A stretch of 64,000 nucleotides of DNA from Sphaeramia orbicularis (Eukaryota; Chordata; Actinopteri; Kurtiformes; Apogonidae), in assembly GCF_902148855.1 (NCBI RefSeq), contig NC_043957.1, positions 8,769,158 through 8,833,157 on the forward strand, written 5' to 3'. Position 1 is the stretch's first letter. Each line of letters starts with the position of its first letter. The translations under genes were made by a program, and so were the position numbers. Positions 33,016-43,892 of this stretch are shown here, in pieces. A model generated the notes under the pieces. That model was not told the origin of the DNA and searched no databases. It was given only the letters and a program-made list of their open reading frames with translations.

Positions 33016-34170
33016 AGTACATGATGTGAACTGAGGCTCCTAAGAACATTAATGTTCAGTTCATTTGTCTTATAATCAAATCAAAGGTCAGCTAAATATA
33101 ATAGTCCAATCACATCAGCAAAGGTCCAGAGGATTGTATTTTTCTGAACTCTACCATGTGTTTATTGGTACAGGGTTACATTATCAAACTAGAATAGTTA
33201 CACTTCCACTCACTAACTAAAGGGTGGTGAAACATTTACACCAGTTTCATTGAATCAAGACATGGCACCTGGCACTATTTGGTACTCATAACTGACCCAC
33301 TGGTAGTGATGTTACACTCGACTCAGTGTCAAGTTTTCAGTACAGAAGTATCGCAACAAGATGTTTCAATGCCTCGCTTCATCAGGCAAAAAAAAATCAG
33401 GTGACTCCTCAAATGAAGCTTCATTTCATCACACACATGAAGGACAGGGCTGTCAAACTGAAAAAAGCTTATGAATGGACACAATCCCTCAAAAGGTTTG
33501 GATTTTTGATAGTGGAGTTTTGCTGCATTACATAGTCCATTGATTTGAACAAAGGAGAGTGGGTTAAGGTAAGATTAGTAGAACATTACATTAACTTGCA
33601 TTGGCACAGTCATTTGAACAGTAAATACTGATTATATTCCTGCATACACACACTGCCATCACAGTCCCTATGGTACACAAGCATTTCTTTTTTTTTAATT
33701 TATTTGTAAATATATTTTTGTATTTGTTTCACTTTTACAAAAACATAGTCAAAACACAGTATTATGATGGTACAATCAGCACAAGTATATTAAAAAAAAA
33801 AAAAAATAAATAAAATAAGCGTTTCAAAAATGCACGTACTGTAGATCCTGTTAGACAGCAGTGCCTTACAGTTCATGACACTTTGTTTAATAGGATGCAA
33901 TATATAACTTTATCCAGCAGAGTTCGTCACCACTAAATTAGACCAGATGCTCTAAAACGGAACGATCTCAACACAAATGCTTCAAAAGCTTCAGTTTCTC
34001 CATCACAATCCCTGATGAGGTGACATTCATGAACGAGTCGAATCTTTTGAATGGCTCTTTGAAAATGAACAAGGGGGAACTGAGTCTTTGTAAAGAGCTG
34101 TTCATTTAAAAAAAATTTTTTTAAGGAGGGAGTGTCTGATTGCCTGTCCAATTAGCATCACTGGGGGACT
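33016..34170. other. Gene-free stretch, possible old MITE arms
   Basis: No gene. Poly-T/A stretches near 33689 and 33791. Segments such as GAATCTTTTGAATGGCTCTTTG (34038) resemble arms of fish MITEs, as does TCTTTTGAACGCTCCC..CATCACTA at 34873-34912, but no complete element could be delimited. Confidence 0.4.
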
Positions 34171-34209
34171 GTGCAGTGATAATATAGATATATATAATAT
34201 ATATAATAT

Positions 34210-34290
<81 letters not shown>
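34171..34290. repeat. (AT)n-(GT)n microsatellite
   Basis: About 60 bases of AT-rich repeat, followed by (GT)n from about 34246 to 34278. Confidence 0.9.
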
Positions 34291-34294
<4 letters not shown>

Positions 34295-34926
34295 CATACA
34301 TACAGCTTTTTATAATGTTCAAAAGATGTAAAACATTTATTTTTCTACTATCCCTTATTTTTGTATACAGAGTAGAAGTGAGAGAACTCCTGATGTGGTA
34401 TAATTTTGATATTTACATTAGAGATATCAGGTATTTTGCAATGTTACTTGAAGTATTTTATTTGCACTACAGTTTTTTAGGTATTTAAGTACTGTAATTG
34501 CAGGGATTAATCACTGTTATCTTTTGTGCATTTTTTTTCCATATTTACACACATTTATTGTTCTTGTTTTGAGGAGAATAAAATGTTATTTCATAAGAAA
34601 ATGTTTTATTTTCTTCATTTGTAGGCCACAGACTAGTCCACATAATGTACCGTGATGTTTTTTGTCAAATTCCATCATTTGCCTAATGTCACCTCTCATG
34701 TCATGTATTCAGCCCACACATTTGAACTAGCTATTCTTTTTTACGGTAAGATAATATTCACTGCCGCTCCAATTAAACACTTTTAAAATGTAATATCAAT
34801 CATCAAATGTAGCCTATTTAGTCATTAAACCATTGGTGTTTCAAAATGATGCAAAAAACATAAGAGCCAGTCTTTTGAACGCTCCCTTCAAAGAGCCAAA
34901 GTCCCATCACTACTATCCACTATTAA

Positions 34927-35425
34927 CCCTTTCATGCACAGTGGTCACTCCAGTGGGCAGCTCTTCTAACAGCTGTTCTCTTGTATATTCATGGATTTTG
35001 TTTGTTCTTTTCATTTTTTATTTTATTTTTTTTTTTTTTACACATCTTTATTGAAGTTTTAAGACACTACATATCTTTTCTGACATGAATAGGCAACATT
35101 ATGTAGATCTCTCCTGAGCATAAACCCCCAGAATCACAAGCCCTCTCCATAGTTTTCACACAATTTATCAGTAAATACATGTTTATGTGCGTCAAAAATT
35201 AAATGTGTGGTGTCCAGCTGAGTGGGCATTTTTGCAACTTAATGAAAAATAGGTTCATAAGGACTTTTTTTTCATTATTATTTTTTGTATTATTTTGTTT
35301 GTAATTTTTATTTATTTATAAGAACATTTTCAGTCACATTGTTTTTTTTTCATGCCTAAAGAGGAATAAAACACTCCAAAAAAACAAATTTTGATGAAGC
35401 TTCTCATAATTCATGCATGAAAGGG
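34927..35425. mobile_element. TTAA-flanked MITE, family CCCTTTCATGC
   Basis: A 499-base element between TTAA (34923-34926) and TTAA (35426-35429), with inverted ends CCCTTTCATGC / GCATGAAAGGG. The TTAA target is the hallmark of piggyBac. A second copy is at 47263-48096. There is no transposase. Confidence 0.8.
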
Positions 35426-35499
35426 TTAAAATTAAGTAATGTTTATAGGATTAGACTGAGTACATGAAAAGGACTTCACTCTTTACATGTCAGTGGGGT

Positions 35500-35849
<350 letters not shown>

Positions 35850-36086
35850 TTAAAATATTCTTTATTGAATTTTTCAAAGGAATACAGGCACAGACATATG
35901 TCCCTATACTTAACATACTTGTTTAGCCACCCATAAATACGTTCACTTATAAAACTGCACATTATCCATGTTCACAAACAAGAAGAAAAAAACTAAAAAC
36001 ATACATATACATATTAACAACAAAGCACACATTCTTAAAATATACATACATGTTTGTTTGTTTGTTTTTTTAATGTGAAGACTGAC

Positions 36087-38461
36087 TTAGAAGTCTATTA
36101 TGTTCCATGGAAGAGACTGCTGTTTGTCCAGGGTTCTTCTTCTACGTAATTCAGTCAATATTTGTTTGATCACTGTATTGCTATCTATGAGGTTCTGGTT
36201 GATGACCGTTAAACATCTCGTTTTCCAAAGCTTGACTGTCACAATGCAGATGATTAACTGGAAGAGTCTTTGTTTGTTTGTTGGTGTTAATTCCTCTAGA
36301 AGTCCGTACATGGCTGAGCGGTAGTTTATAGGGCAGCTCAGGCCAATGTTTTTAAAGAAAGTCCAAACAGCTTGCGCTCTATAACAGTCAATAAGTACAT
36401 GTTCTTGAGTTTCATCATTTCCACAGTTTATCATCGGACATTTTTTTGTTGTGACATAACAGCTCCAGGAAACCAGAGCATGGCTGGAAGTCTACTTACA
36501 GAAATAAGCCAGCGGATGTCTCTGTAATTCTCCGAAATAGATTTGTCCTTTATATTTTTAATGACAGTCTTCTTCTCGTTTTCCTTTACATATTTGTAAT
36601 CCACCAATCCACCATAGCTAAAATCGCTTATACATTTATAGATCCCTCTAGAAGTCCCCTTAACCCAGTCGATATTTAAATGTTTATACTTTTCTTTTAT
36701 GTCACCATATATGATTTTGTAATAAGGTCCTTTCCTTGCCCTGCCTTTTTTTTTCTCCCATGTAGACAGGTCATCGATCCATATTGACTTCCGTGACATA
36801 CTCATAGAAACATTCTTAATAAAGGCAATATTTAATTGGAGATCGAGTGCTCCGAGTCCACCAAGTTCTTTACTTTTAAACAGTAGTGTTCTGTTAGTGA
36901 CCTCTGTGGTGGTTCCCCAGATCAGATTTACACAGTTTGTTTTGTCGCTTTATCATTTTTTCAGTTGGAGGGAAAATATTAGTTAGGAAGAGGAGTTTGG
37001 AAAGGACATGAGTTTTCACAACGTTAATTCTGCTTTTATCATTTGTATTCTGGTTCTGCCATTTGTTAACCTCTTCCTTAGTCGAGGTGAATTTTTGTTC
37101 CCAATTTCTTTCCCCACAGTTGTTATTTCCAAATGAGATTCCGAGGATTTAATTTCATCTTTAGTTGAATATTTAGGTTGGGTTTATCTATTGCATCTCC
37201 GATCCAAACTCCCTCTGTTTTGGCTATGGTTTGAGGACAGCTCCTGAAGCCATTTCATACATATTAAGATGATTAGTTAGAACATCCATCTCCACCTGGT
37301 TTTTAATTACAACAGTGATGTCATCTGCATAAGCTATTGATTTGACTAAACATTATTGGCCGAGAGGTATGCCTGTTATTTTTATGTCTGAATTAATTGA
37401 TTTTATTAATGGGCTGATTGCTAAAACATAAAGAGCAGAGCTGAGAGGACATCCCTGCTTCAACCCCTCTCTCCACCTGGAAAGATTTTGTTAAAAACAC
37501 CATTGACATTTATCTTACGGATGACTTCATATATAAACATTTAACCATGTCGATAAACTTTTAGGAAGACCATATGCCTCCATTGCAGCCCAAAGATAGT
37601 CACGTGAAATATAATCGAAAGCCTTCTTTTGGTCTAAACCTACAATAAAGAAATCCTTTTGGCCTGATATGACAGTTCTCTTAATGTGCTCAAATTATCC
37701 CACATGTATCGACCTTTGACTGCGCAGGTCTGTTCTTTTACGATAATTTTTTCTAAAACACTACTTAAACCGATTATTGATAATTTTTGCCAGAATCTTA
37801 TAGTCGGTGTTCATTAATGTTAAGTGCCTATAATTATCGATGCATGAACGGTCACCTTTTTGTACAGCAAGTTTAAAACTCCTTCATAAAATGAATCTGC
37901 CATGACCCCTTTATTTAAACCTTCGTTTAACATAGAGGTAAGTAGATGTAGAACTTCTTCTATACTTAGCTGATAAAACTCTGTGGGGAGTCCATCAGGT
38001 CCAGGACTTTTACCTACATTTAACTGGTGAATGGCCTGAACCACTTCTACTCTTTTGATTTCTCCTTTAGGGAGTCACAATTTATTGGAGTAGAGTCTCG
38101 AATGGAGTCTAAAAGAGTTTTCGTACAACTCCTATCTATGTCGTTTTTTTATACGAATTCACACAGTGTTCTCTGATAGTTTCTCTAATATCTTTGTCAG
38201 TATTTGATGTTTGACCATCCGTTTCTTTATTGATTGTATAGTTTTACTCTGAATTTGTTTTGTGCAGAGGTGATAATATGTGATATGTTTCCTTTTTCAT
38301 TTATCTCAGTATCTTTACAAATATTAAATGACATTTCGCTATTCAACTTATCTATTAGGACCTTTAGGTCACCCATAAGATCTTCTTCAGTGTTAGTTCT
38401 GTGTTCTTTCTGTTTAAAGTGATATATGTTTGACCATGATGTTATATTCCAAATTTTTTCT
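36087..38461 (-). pseudogene. LINE ORF2, reverse transcriptase and C-terminal part (broken)
   Basis: Segments in several frames: HQLNVGKSPGPDGLPTEFYQ (near 38030-37970), then RT motifs matching the better-preserved copy at 41277-42868, then a C-terminal part with ETQEHVLIDCYRAQAVW (about 36400), a cysteine/histidine motif found near the end of L1/Tx1 ORF2 proteins, and ending in QQSLPWNIIDF at 36087. Frameshifts recur between about 36430 and 38460 (for example TAAACATTATTGG here versus TAAACAGGATTGG in the other copy). Confidence 0.75.
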
Positions 38462-39361
38462 TTATTTAGGTTCTCTCCATTTGAATTTAAAGAAATCCTT
38501 GACTCTATGTTTTAATGTTTCCCATAATTTGGTATACGAGTTTGTGATACATTGTAATTGTATCACCTTTCGGATTTCATGTTTTAATTCTGTTAGCAAT
38601 TCTTTATTTTTTAGACATTGTGTATTAAGTTTCCAGTACCCTCTATGGGCGGGTTCACTAGAAGACAAGGTTGTTTCAACTAATAAGTGGTCAGAAAAAT
38701 CATTCAATATTGTTGAGTACTGTATCACTTTAAAATGAGAAGATACGTAGATCCTATCAATGCGGGTTTTAGATTTGGAATCAAATCTAGTGAATTCCAG
38801 CCCAAAGGGATTGATTGATCGGCAGGTGTCGATCAGTTTGGCTTCTTCATTAATAAGTTTTAGATGTTTACCTTCTGTTGTAAGGCGAAATGGTGCAGTG
38901 CTACAGCGATCGTTTTCTGCTGTGACTGTATTAAAATCTCCACTTAAAATGACTTTATATCCTACCATCAGCAATTCTCTGAGCCTTTTGAATAATTTTG
39001 TTTTTTTTTGTGCTTCAGAAGCTGTATAAACGTTAATTATTCTATATTTGTCACCTTGGTACAAACAATCAATCATTAAAAGTCTACCAGGTATTATGTC
39101 CCTTCTTCTAATGATGACAATATCATGAGTTCTGAAGAAAATCCCAACCCCATCAGCCTTATCTTCCCCAATTGATATTATACATTTACCCTTAGTCCAC
39201 ATATCACACACTTTATCAACATCATCACTTGTAGTGAGCCTTAGCTCTTGAATACACGCAATGTCTATGTCAGAGTTCAACAAATATCCAATCTTCTGTA
39301 TTCTGTTTTCAGTGGATTTAACACCTCTAACATTCAGAGTGGCCACTTTGAGGAGCCCCAT
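38462..39361 (-). CDS. LINE ORF2 N-terminal part: AP endonuclease
   Basis: An open 299-codon segment from ATG at 39361. It is an APE-type endonuclease that nicks target DNA to prime reverse transcription. Catalytic motifs are all present: N10 in ATLNVRG, E39 in IQELRL, GDFN at 141-144, D202 in RIDRIY and SDH at 223-225. The start overlaps the ORF1 stop by one base (TAATG), suggesting that translation reinitiates from ORF1. After about residue 299 the frame is lost. Belongs to the transposon. Confidence 0.83.
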   Translation of the reverse strand: MGLLKVATLNVRGVKSTENRIQKIGYLLNSDIDIACIQELRLTTSDDVDKVCDMWTKGKCIISIGEDKADGVGIFFRTHDIVIIRRRDIIPGRLLMIDCLYQGDKYRIINVYTASEAQKKTKLFKRLRELLMVGYKVILSGDFNTVTAENDRCSTAPFRLTTEGKHLKLINEEAKLIDTCRSINPFGLEFTRFDSKSKTRIDRIYVSSHFKVIQYSTILNDFSDHLLVETTLSSSEPAHRGYWKLNTQCLKNKELLTELKHEIRKVIQLQCITNSYTKLWETLKHRVKDFFKFKWREPK

Positions 39362-40902
39362 TAAGGAGGGGAGAGTTGAGGAGAGGGCTTATCATTATAC
39401 CGTTTCCCCTCCCGTGGAGGAGAGGAGCGGGATCGTCTTTTCCTTTTAACTACTTCAAAGGGGATCTCTAACTCACATGAGCTTGGAACAGGAAACTCTG
39501 GGGTGGGTGAAAAGGAGCCGGACCCTGAGTTCTTACGTGATGGTAAATTCTCCTCATAAGGAGGAGAGATGGGGGTGCTTGTGGCCCGCTGACCTGGTGT
39601 AATCCTATCTGTATTAGATGCTGAGCTTTGACTCTCACTTATGCTTTCAAAATGAGTGATGTCATCATTACTTTCAGAAGTCGTACTGTTACTATCTATG
39701 CTTAAATTACTCTCACCTGTCTGATTAAAGGGATCACTGTTGGGGGGGTGAGATGAAGTGTGATGGTCTGCCGATGGCCCGGGGGGTGGGTACTGATCCG
39801 CAGAGATGGAAGTTGGTGTGCGCTGATGCTCATCAGGACTGGAGCCGGGCGAAGGCTGCTGGACCGCAGGCTTTGTAATGGAGGGCTGCTGTACCACGGA
39901 TCTGGAGCTGGACGGACGGGGCTGGATCTCTGGCTTGGTGCCGGACGAACGGGGCTGGATCTCCGGCTTCGACGGACGCTGTTGGTCGGCTGATCTGATA
40001 CCAGGCGGCGGCTGATGGATTCTGTGCCCGGAGATGGAATGGTGCCGTTGTTCCCTAGGTCTGGTGCCGGACGTATGCTGATGGTCGGAAAAACCCTTTG
40101 CTCTTGGATCTGTCTGCTGCTGAATGGTCGCGGAGCTGGAAGGTTGATGTTGGAGGACTGGGTTTTGTTGGGACCGTGTTTTGTTTGCATATGAGTCTGG
40201 ACAGGTGAAAAAGGTGTGCCCGTCCATACCACACAAACTACACCGGCCCTCTGAGCTGCAGTCTTTGGCTTTGTGTCCCAGGTGGCCACACCTCCAGCAT
40301 TTCACTTGAGTGCAGTCTTTCACCTGGTGGTCAGTTGATTGGCATATGAAGCAGGTGTTTGATTGTCCTGGGTAAATGATTCTGCCATTATACGGGCCCA
40401 AAGAAATTGAATTTGGGATCTGGATAAGATGTCCATTAGCATTTTTGTGGAGCCGTACTTTATATTTTCGGACTCCGTACCAGATCCCAAGCTTATCTAC
40501 AGGTTTCACTGTGTGTAAAATGTCACAGAATCTTCTTAAATACAAATCAATGTCCTCATCTGGAACTCGTCCTGTCCAGAACTTAACAACCACAGATATA
40601 ACATCAGTTTGGACAGAGGATTCGACAGACCAGTCTCTCCATTTAGGATCATTACTTTTTGAAGCTTGTACCTCCAAGAAGCGCCTCAGCGGAGCTTCGT
40701 GGAAAAAGCATAGCTCAAAGCCTTTTTTGTTGGGAAGTGCGATGAGAGAATAAACGTCTTTCACATCAATCCAACATGAGTCAAGTAATAGAACCTCACC
40801 GACATAGTCTCTGTTTGGTGGTTCTTCATTCCCGTTGTAAGTGAGGCGAACCCAATTTTGCCCAAACTTGGAGGCATATGGTGTTCGACCATTTGAAGCC
40901 AT
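39361..40902 (-). CDS. LINE ORF1: gag-like protein with three CCHC knuckles
   Basis: An intact 513-codon ORF starting MASNGRTPYASKFGQNWVRL. The N-terminal half contains an RNA-binding-like domain (FWTGRVPDEDIDLYLRRFCD). Three CCHC knuckles follow: CFICQSTDHQVKDC (184-197), CWRCGHLGHKAKDC (202-215) and CSLCGMDGHTFFTC (221-234). The rest is a long proline/serine/glutamine-rich low-complexity tail with repeated QPRSSGTKPE-like units. The likely role is binding the LINE RNA in a ribonucleoprotein. Similar proteins in fish are often annotated as ZCCHC3-like, which in this context would be a transposon protein. It ends at TAA, sharing one base with the ORF2 ATG. Confidence 0.82.
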   Translation of the reverse strand: MASNGRTPYASKFGQNWVRLTYNGNEEPPNRDYVGEVLLLDSCWIDVKDVYSLIALPNKKGFELCFFHEAPLRRFLEVQASKSNDPKWRDWSVESSVQTDVISVVVKFWTGRVPDEDIDLYLRRFCDILHTVKPVDKLGIWYGVRKYKVRLHKNANGHLIQIPNSISLGPYNGRIIYPGQSNTCFICQSTDHQVKDCTQVKCWRCGHLGHKAKDCSSEGRCSLCGMDGHTFFTCPDSYANKTRSQQNPVLQHQPSSSATIQQQTDPRAKGFSDHQHTSGTRPREQRHHSISGHRIHQPPPGIRSADQQRPSKPEIQPRSSGTKPEIQPRPSSSRSVVQQPSITKPAVQQPSPGSSPDEHQRTPTSISADQYPPPGPSADHHTSSHPPNSDPFNQTGESNLSIDSNSTTSESNDDITHFESISESQSSASNTDRITPGQRATSTPISPPYEENLPSRKNSGSGSFSPTPEFPVPSSCELEIPFEVVKRKRRSRSSPPREGKRYNDKPSPQLSPP

Positions 40903-40974
40903 TTGGTTTATACCCCGGAGGGTTCAGTGACGGATAAGGACAAGGAACGATTGAGTGTAACATGAGGGTCAAGG

Positions 40975-41001
40975 TTTTCCTCCCTTGCCTCTGCCACTCA
41001 T
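40975..41001 (-). pseudogene. Histone H4, first nine codons (5' part)
   Basis: ATG at 41001 followed by SGRGKGGK, the canonical H4 N-terminus (MSGRGKGGK), directly joined to the LINE's 5' end at 40974. About 35 bases upstream look like the H4 5' leader (GAAGTTGATAACTGAACAGTAACG). Beyond that a second LINE copy replaces the expected promoter: no TATA or CCAAT box is seen next to it. Confidence 0.88.
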
Positions 41002-41036
41002 CGTTACTGTTCAGTTATCAACTTCACAATAATAAC

Positions 41037-41829
41037 AATAAGGTCCTTTCCTTGCCCTGCCTTTTTTCTTCTCCCATGTAGACAAGTCATCGATCCATAT
41101 TGACTTCCGTGACATACTCATTGAGACATTCTTAATAAAGGCAATATTTAATTTGAGACCGAGATCTAGTGCACCGAGTCCACCGAGTTCTTTATTTTTA
41201 AACAATAGTATTCTTTTAGTGACCTCTCTGGTGGTTCCCCAGATCAGATTTACACACTGTTTGTTCAACCGCATTATCATTTTCTCAGTTGGAGGGAAAT
41301 ATTAGCTAAAAAGAGGAGTTTGGAGAGGATATGAGTTTTCACAATGTTAATTCTACTTTTATAATTTGTATTCTTGTTCTGCCATCTGTTTACCTCTTCC
41401 TTAATCGAGGTGAATTTTTGTTCCCAATTTCTTTCCCCAAAGTTATTTCCAAATGTGATTCCGAGGATTTTAATTTCATCTTTAGTTTGAATATTTAGGT
41501 TGGGTTTATCTATTGCATTTCCGATCCAAACTCCCTCTGTTTTGCTATGATTTAGGACAGCTCCTGAAGCCATTTCATATACATTAAGATGTTTGGTTAG
41601 AGCATCCATCTCCACCTGGTTTTTAATTACAACAGTGATGTCATCTGCATAAGCTATTAATTTAACTAAACAGGATTGGCCGAGAGGTATGCCTGTTATT
41701 CTTATATCTGAATTAATTGATTTTATTAATGGGCTGATTGCTAAAACATAAAGAGCAGAGCTGAGAGGACAGCCCTGCTTCACCCCTCTCTCCACCTGGA
41801 AAGATTTTGTTAAAACACCACTGACATTT
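41037..41829 (-). mobile_element. Tx1-like LINE, second copy, RT part A
   Basis: Roughly 90% identical to 36722-37500 of the copy in H4. It encodes ERGVKQGCPLSSALYVLAIS and LIAYADDITVVI (RT motifs with YADD) in a 172-codon open segment (41795-41277), then NLIWGTTREVTKRILLFKNK (41280-41011 frame). The 3' end is missing: similarity stops near 41037, about 35 bases before the H4 ATG. It is split from part B by an insertion at 41830-42500. Confidence 0.78.
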
Positions 41830-42500
41830 TGTTCTGCCCCTCATTCAGAAGTAAAACAGTGAATCTGTCAATGCAAGTTCACCTGCAGTAAAAATAAATT
41901 CTATACTTCCTTTTTGCCAACAGATGTCGCTCTCACCATTATTATAGTGTTATTTGTTGCCTTTGTTGTAAATGTGTATGTGAATAATAACAGTGCCACC
42001 TAGTGGCCCAGGGTCGTAAGCAGCAGCTGAATGAATGGTGGCGGTATTTGAATCCAGCACGGGAGGGAAAAATATGCTGATTGTCCTCTCTCTTAACCTA
42101 GTATCGTTTGGAGCCTTGGCAAATCATAATCTGTAAGTGTATAAGTCACAATGCAGTGTTATATTGTGTTCGTTATTGTTTTAGGATTCTTAACGTATTT
42201 CCGTTGTATCAGCACAGTTTGGAAGTAAGCTAATGTTGTTAGCCGTCAGCTGCTAAACCAAGCCGACGTTAGCCTAGCACTGTGAGATAAGTGATGTTTG
42301 TCACCAGTAATTATAATAATTTGTGTATGTAAGAGCACTAATGTTCTTTCCTTGTTCTGTATGTTACAGTTTCACAAGATAAAATATGGTCTTCAGTAAA
42401 GACAAAGACGACAACAACAACGTGTCTTTTTATTGCTGGAACCATTTTGATGTTTAGCTCGCTGTCAAGGTTACGTAGTTACACTAACCGAGGGCAGAAG
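41830..42500. mobile_element. Unclassified 671-base insertion in the LINE copy
   Basis: Flanked by ACATTT on both sides (41824-41829 and 42501-42506), which occurs once in the uninterrupted LINE copy (37504-37509), so it is a target duplication of 5-6 bases. Ends are TGTTCTGCCC and GGGCAGAAG, an inverted match of 8-9 bases. It begins TG but does not end in a clear CA. It could be a solo LTR or a MITE. Inner motifs include a donor-like CTGTAAGTG (42131) and an acceptor-like TGTTACAG (42362). Confidence 0.55.
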
Positions 42501-42893
42501 ACATTTATCTTTACGGATGACTTCATATATAAACATTTGACCATGTTGATAAAACTTTGAGGAAGACCATATGCCTCCATTGCAGCCCAAAGATAGTCAC
42601 GTGAAATATAATGGAAAGCCTTCTTTTGGTCTAAACTGACAATAAAGAAATCCTTTTGGCCTGAATATAACAGTTCTCTTAATGTGCTCAAATTATCCCA
42701 CATAAATCGACCTTTGACTGCGCAGGTCTGTTCTTTTACGATGATTTTTTCTAAAACACTACTTAACCGATTATTGATTATTTTTGCCAGAATCTTATAG
42801 TCGGTATTCATTAATGTTAAGTGCCTATAATTATCGATGTATGAACGGTCACCTTTTTTGTACAGCAAGTTTAAAACTCCTTCATAAAATGTA
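42501..42893 (-). mobile_element. Tx1-like LINE, second copy, RT part B
   Basis: Continues the second copy toward its 5' side, with LYKKGDRSYIDNYRHLTLMN, TDYKILAKIINNRLSSVL and FIVSLDQKKAFHYISRDYLW, i.e. the first RT motifs. The proline of the usual NYRPLTL motif is histidine. Similarity to the H4-inserted copy ends at about 42893, so this copy is truncated at both ends. Confidence 0.75.
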
Positions 42894-43892
42894 TCTTCGG
42901 TCCTTTTCCGATCTGAGCCAGAGGGGAGGGCAGCTGCTGCTAAGAGGAAGAGAAAAGCAGGAGAAAAACCTGGAGTTTACCTGTGAAAAAGAGAAAACAG
43001 AGAATCGGAGTACTCACCCATGGGAGGTCCAGAGCCGAGCGACTGAACGAAGGAGAGAGTTACGTCGGTAAGACGAGTCAATTATCCGGCGGGGGAAAAA
43101 AACTTGTTGGCGCTTACCGTCGTCGTCTATGCTAATGCTAGCTCTGGGCTAACAGGCTAACTGCTTACCTTTCATCCAGAGAGCTGCCGCGAGGTCCGAC
43201 ATCGGCGGGCTCCGCCTTGATACACAGAGAGCAACGGTGAGAAATGTGCCTTTTTAGATGTTATGGTGCAATTTTCCTCTTGGTTTTCTGGATGTTGAAA
43301 GAAAACAGTGGTGCTACTACAGCTAGAAGAATGAACTGAAGTGAATAATGGTGCAGTACTTTATATGCACATTGTGTTTATTATTTTATGCTGATGTGTA
43401 TGTAATTAAAGGGGAAGTGTTTAATTTTCCTAATGCCAGTTTAAAAGGGAAAAAAAGTAACTTAGCATGTTGTGATGAATGTAAAACAATATTTTATTTT
43501 GTATTATGCAATTTATTGAAAACAGTTAAGTTATTTCAGCTGAGTCTAATGTAACTAGAGGGTAATTTTTGGTGCAGTTCTCTGACATGAATGGGCCTAT
43601 ATTGTAAGAGTACATTAAGCACACTTCTTTAATACCTCTGTGTCTAACTCAAAATGTGTACCGTTATGTTTTTTTCACATGGTTCTGATATGGTTATGAT
43701 AAATGATATTTTGAATGTTTATGGTTACTTATCGTAAGTATTACTGAAACACTGTTCACATGAACAGGTAAATGTGTGAGCACTTTAATGTTTAGTTCTC
43801 ATAAATGATACACTTAAGACTGAACGTTGTACAACTGAGATAGAGATTTAAGATTTGAATAGAGATGAAGATTCATGTCAGAATTAGATCAA
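42894..43892. other. GC-rich block and unassigned sequence
   Basis: From 42894 to about 43250 the DNA is GC-rich, with many CpGs and donor-like sites (TACGTCGGTAAGACG near 43063; CAACGGTGAGAAATG near 43231). It could be a promoter or 5' exons of an unknown gene or transposon, but no coding domain is visible. From 43250 to 43892 it is AT-rich, with nothing recognised. Confidence 0.4.

Noticed and set aside
33305-34912. A single hAT element bounded by TAGTGATG and CATCACTA
   Set aside because: The 8-base flanks do not match and the arms do not pair further, so the ends may belong to different repeats.
39702-40289. 195-codon ORF overlapping the LINE ORF1 in another frame
   Set aside because: It is a shadow of the proline/serine-rich ORF1 tail; the ORF1 frame has the zinc knuckles and the proper start.
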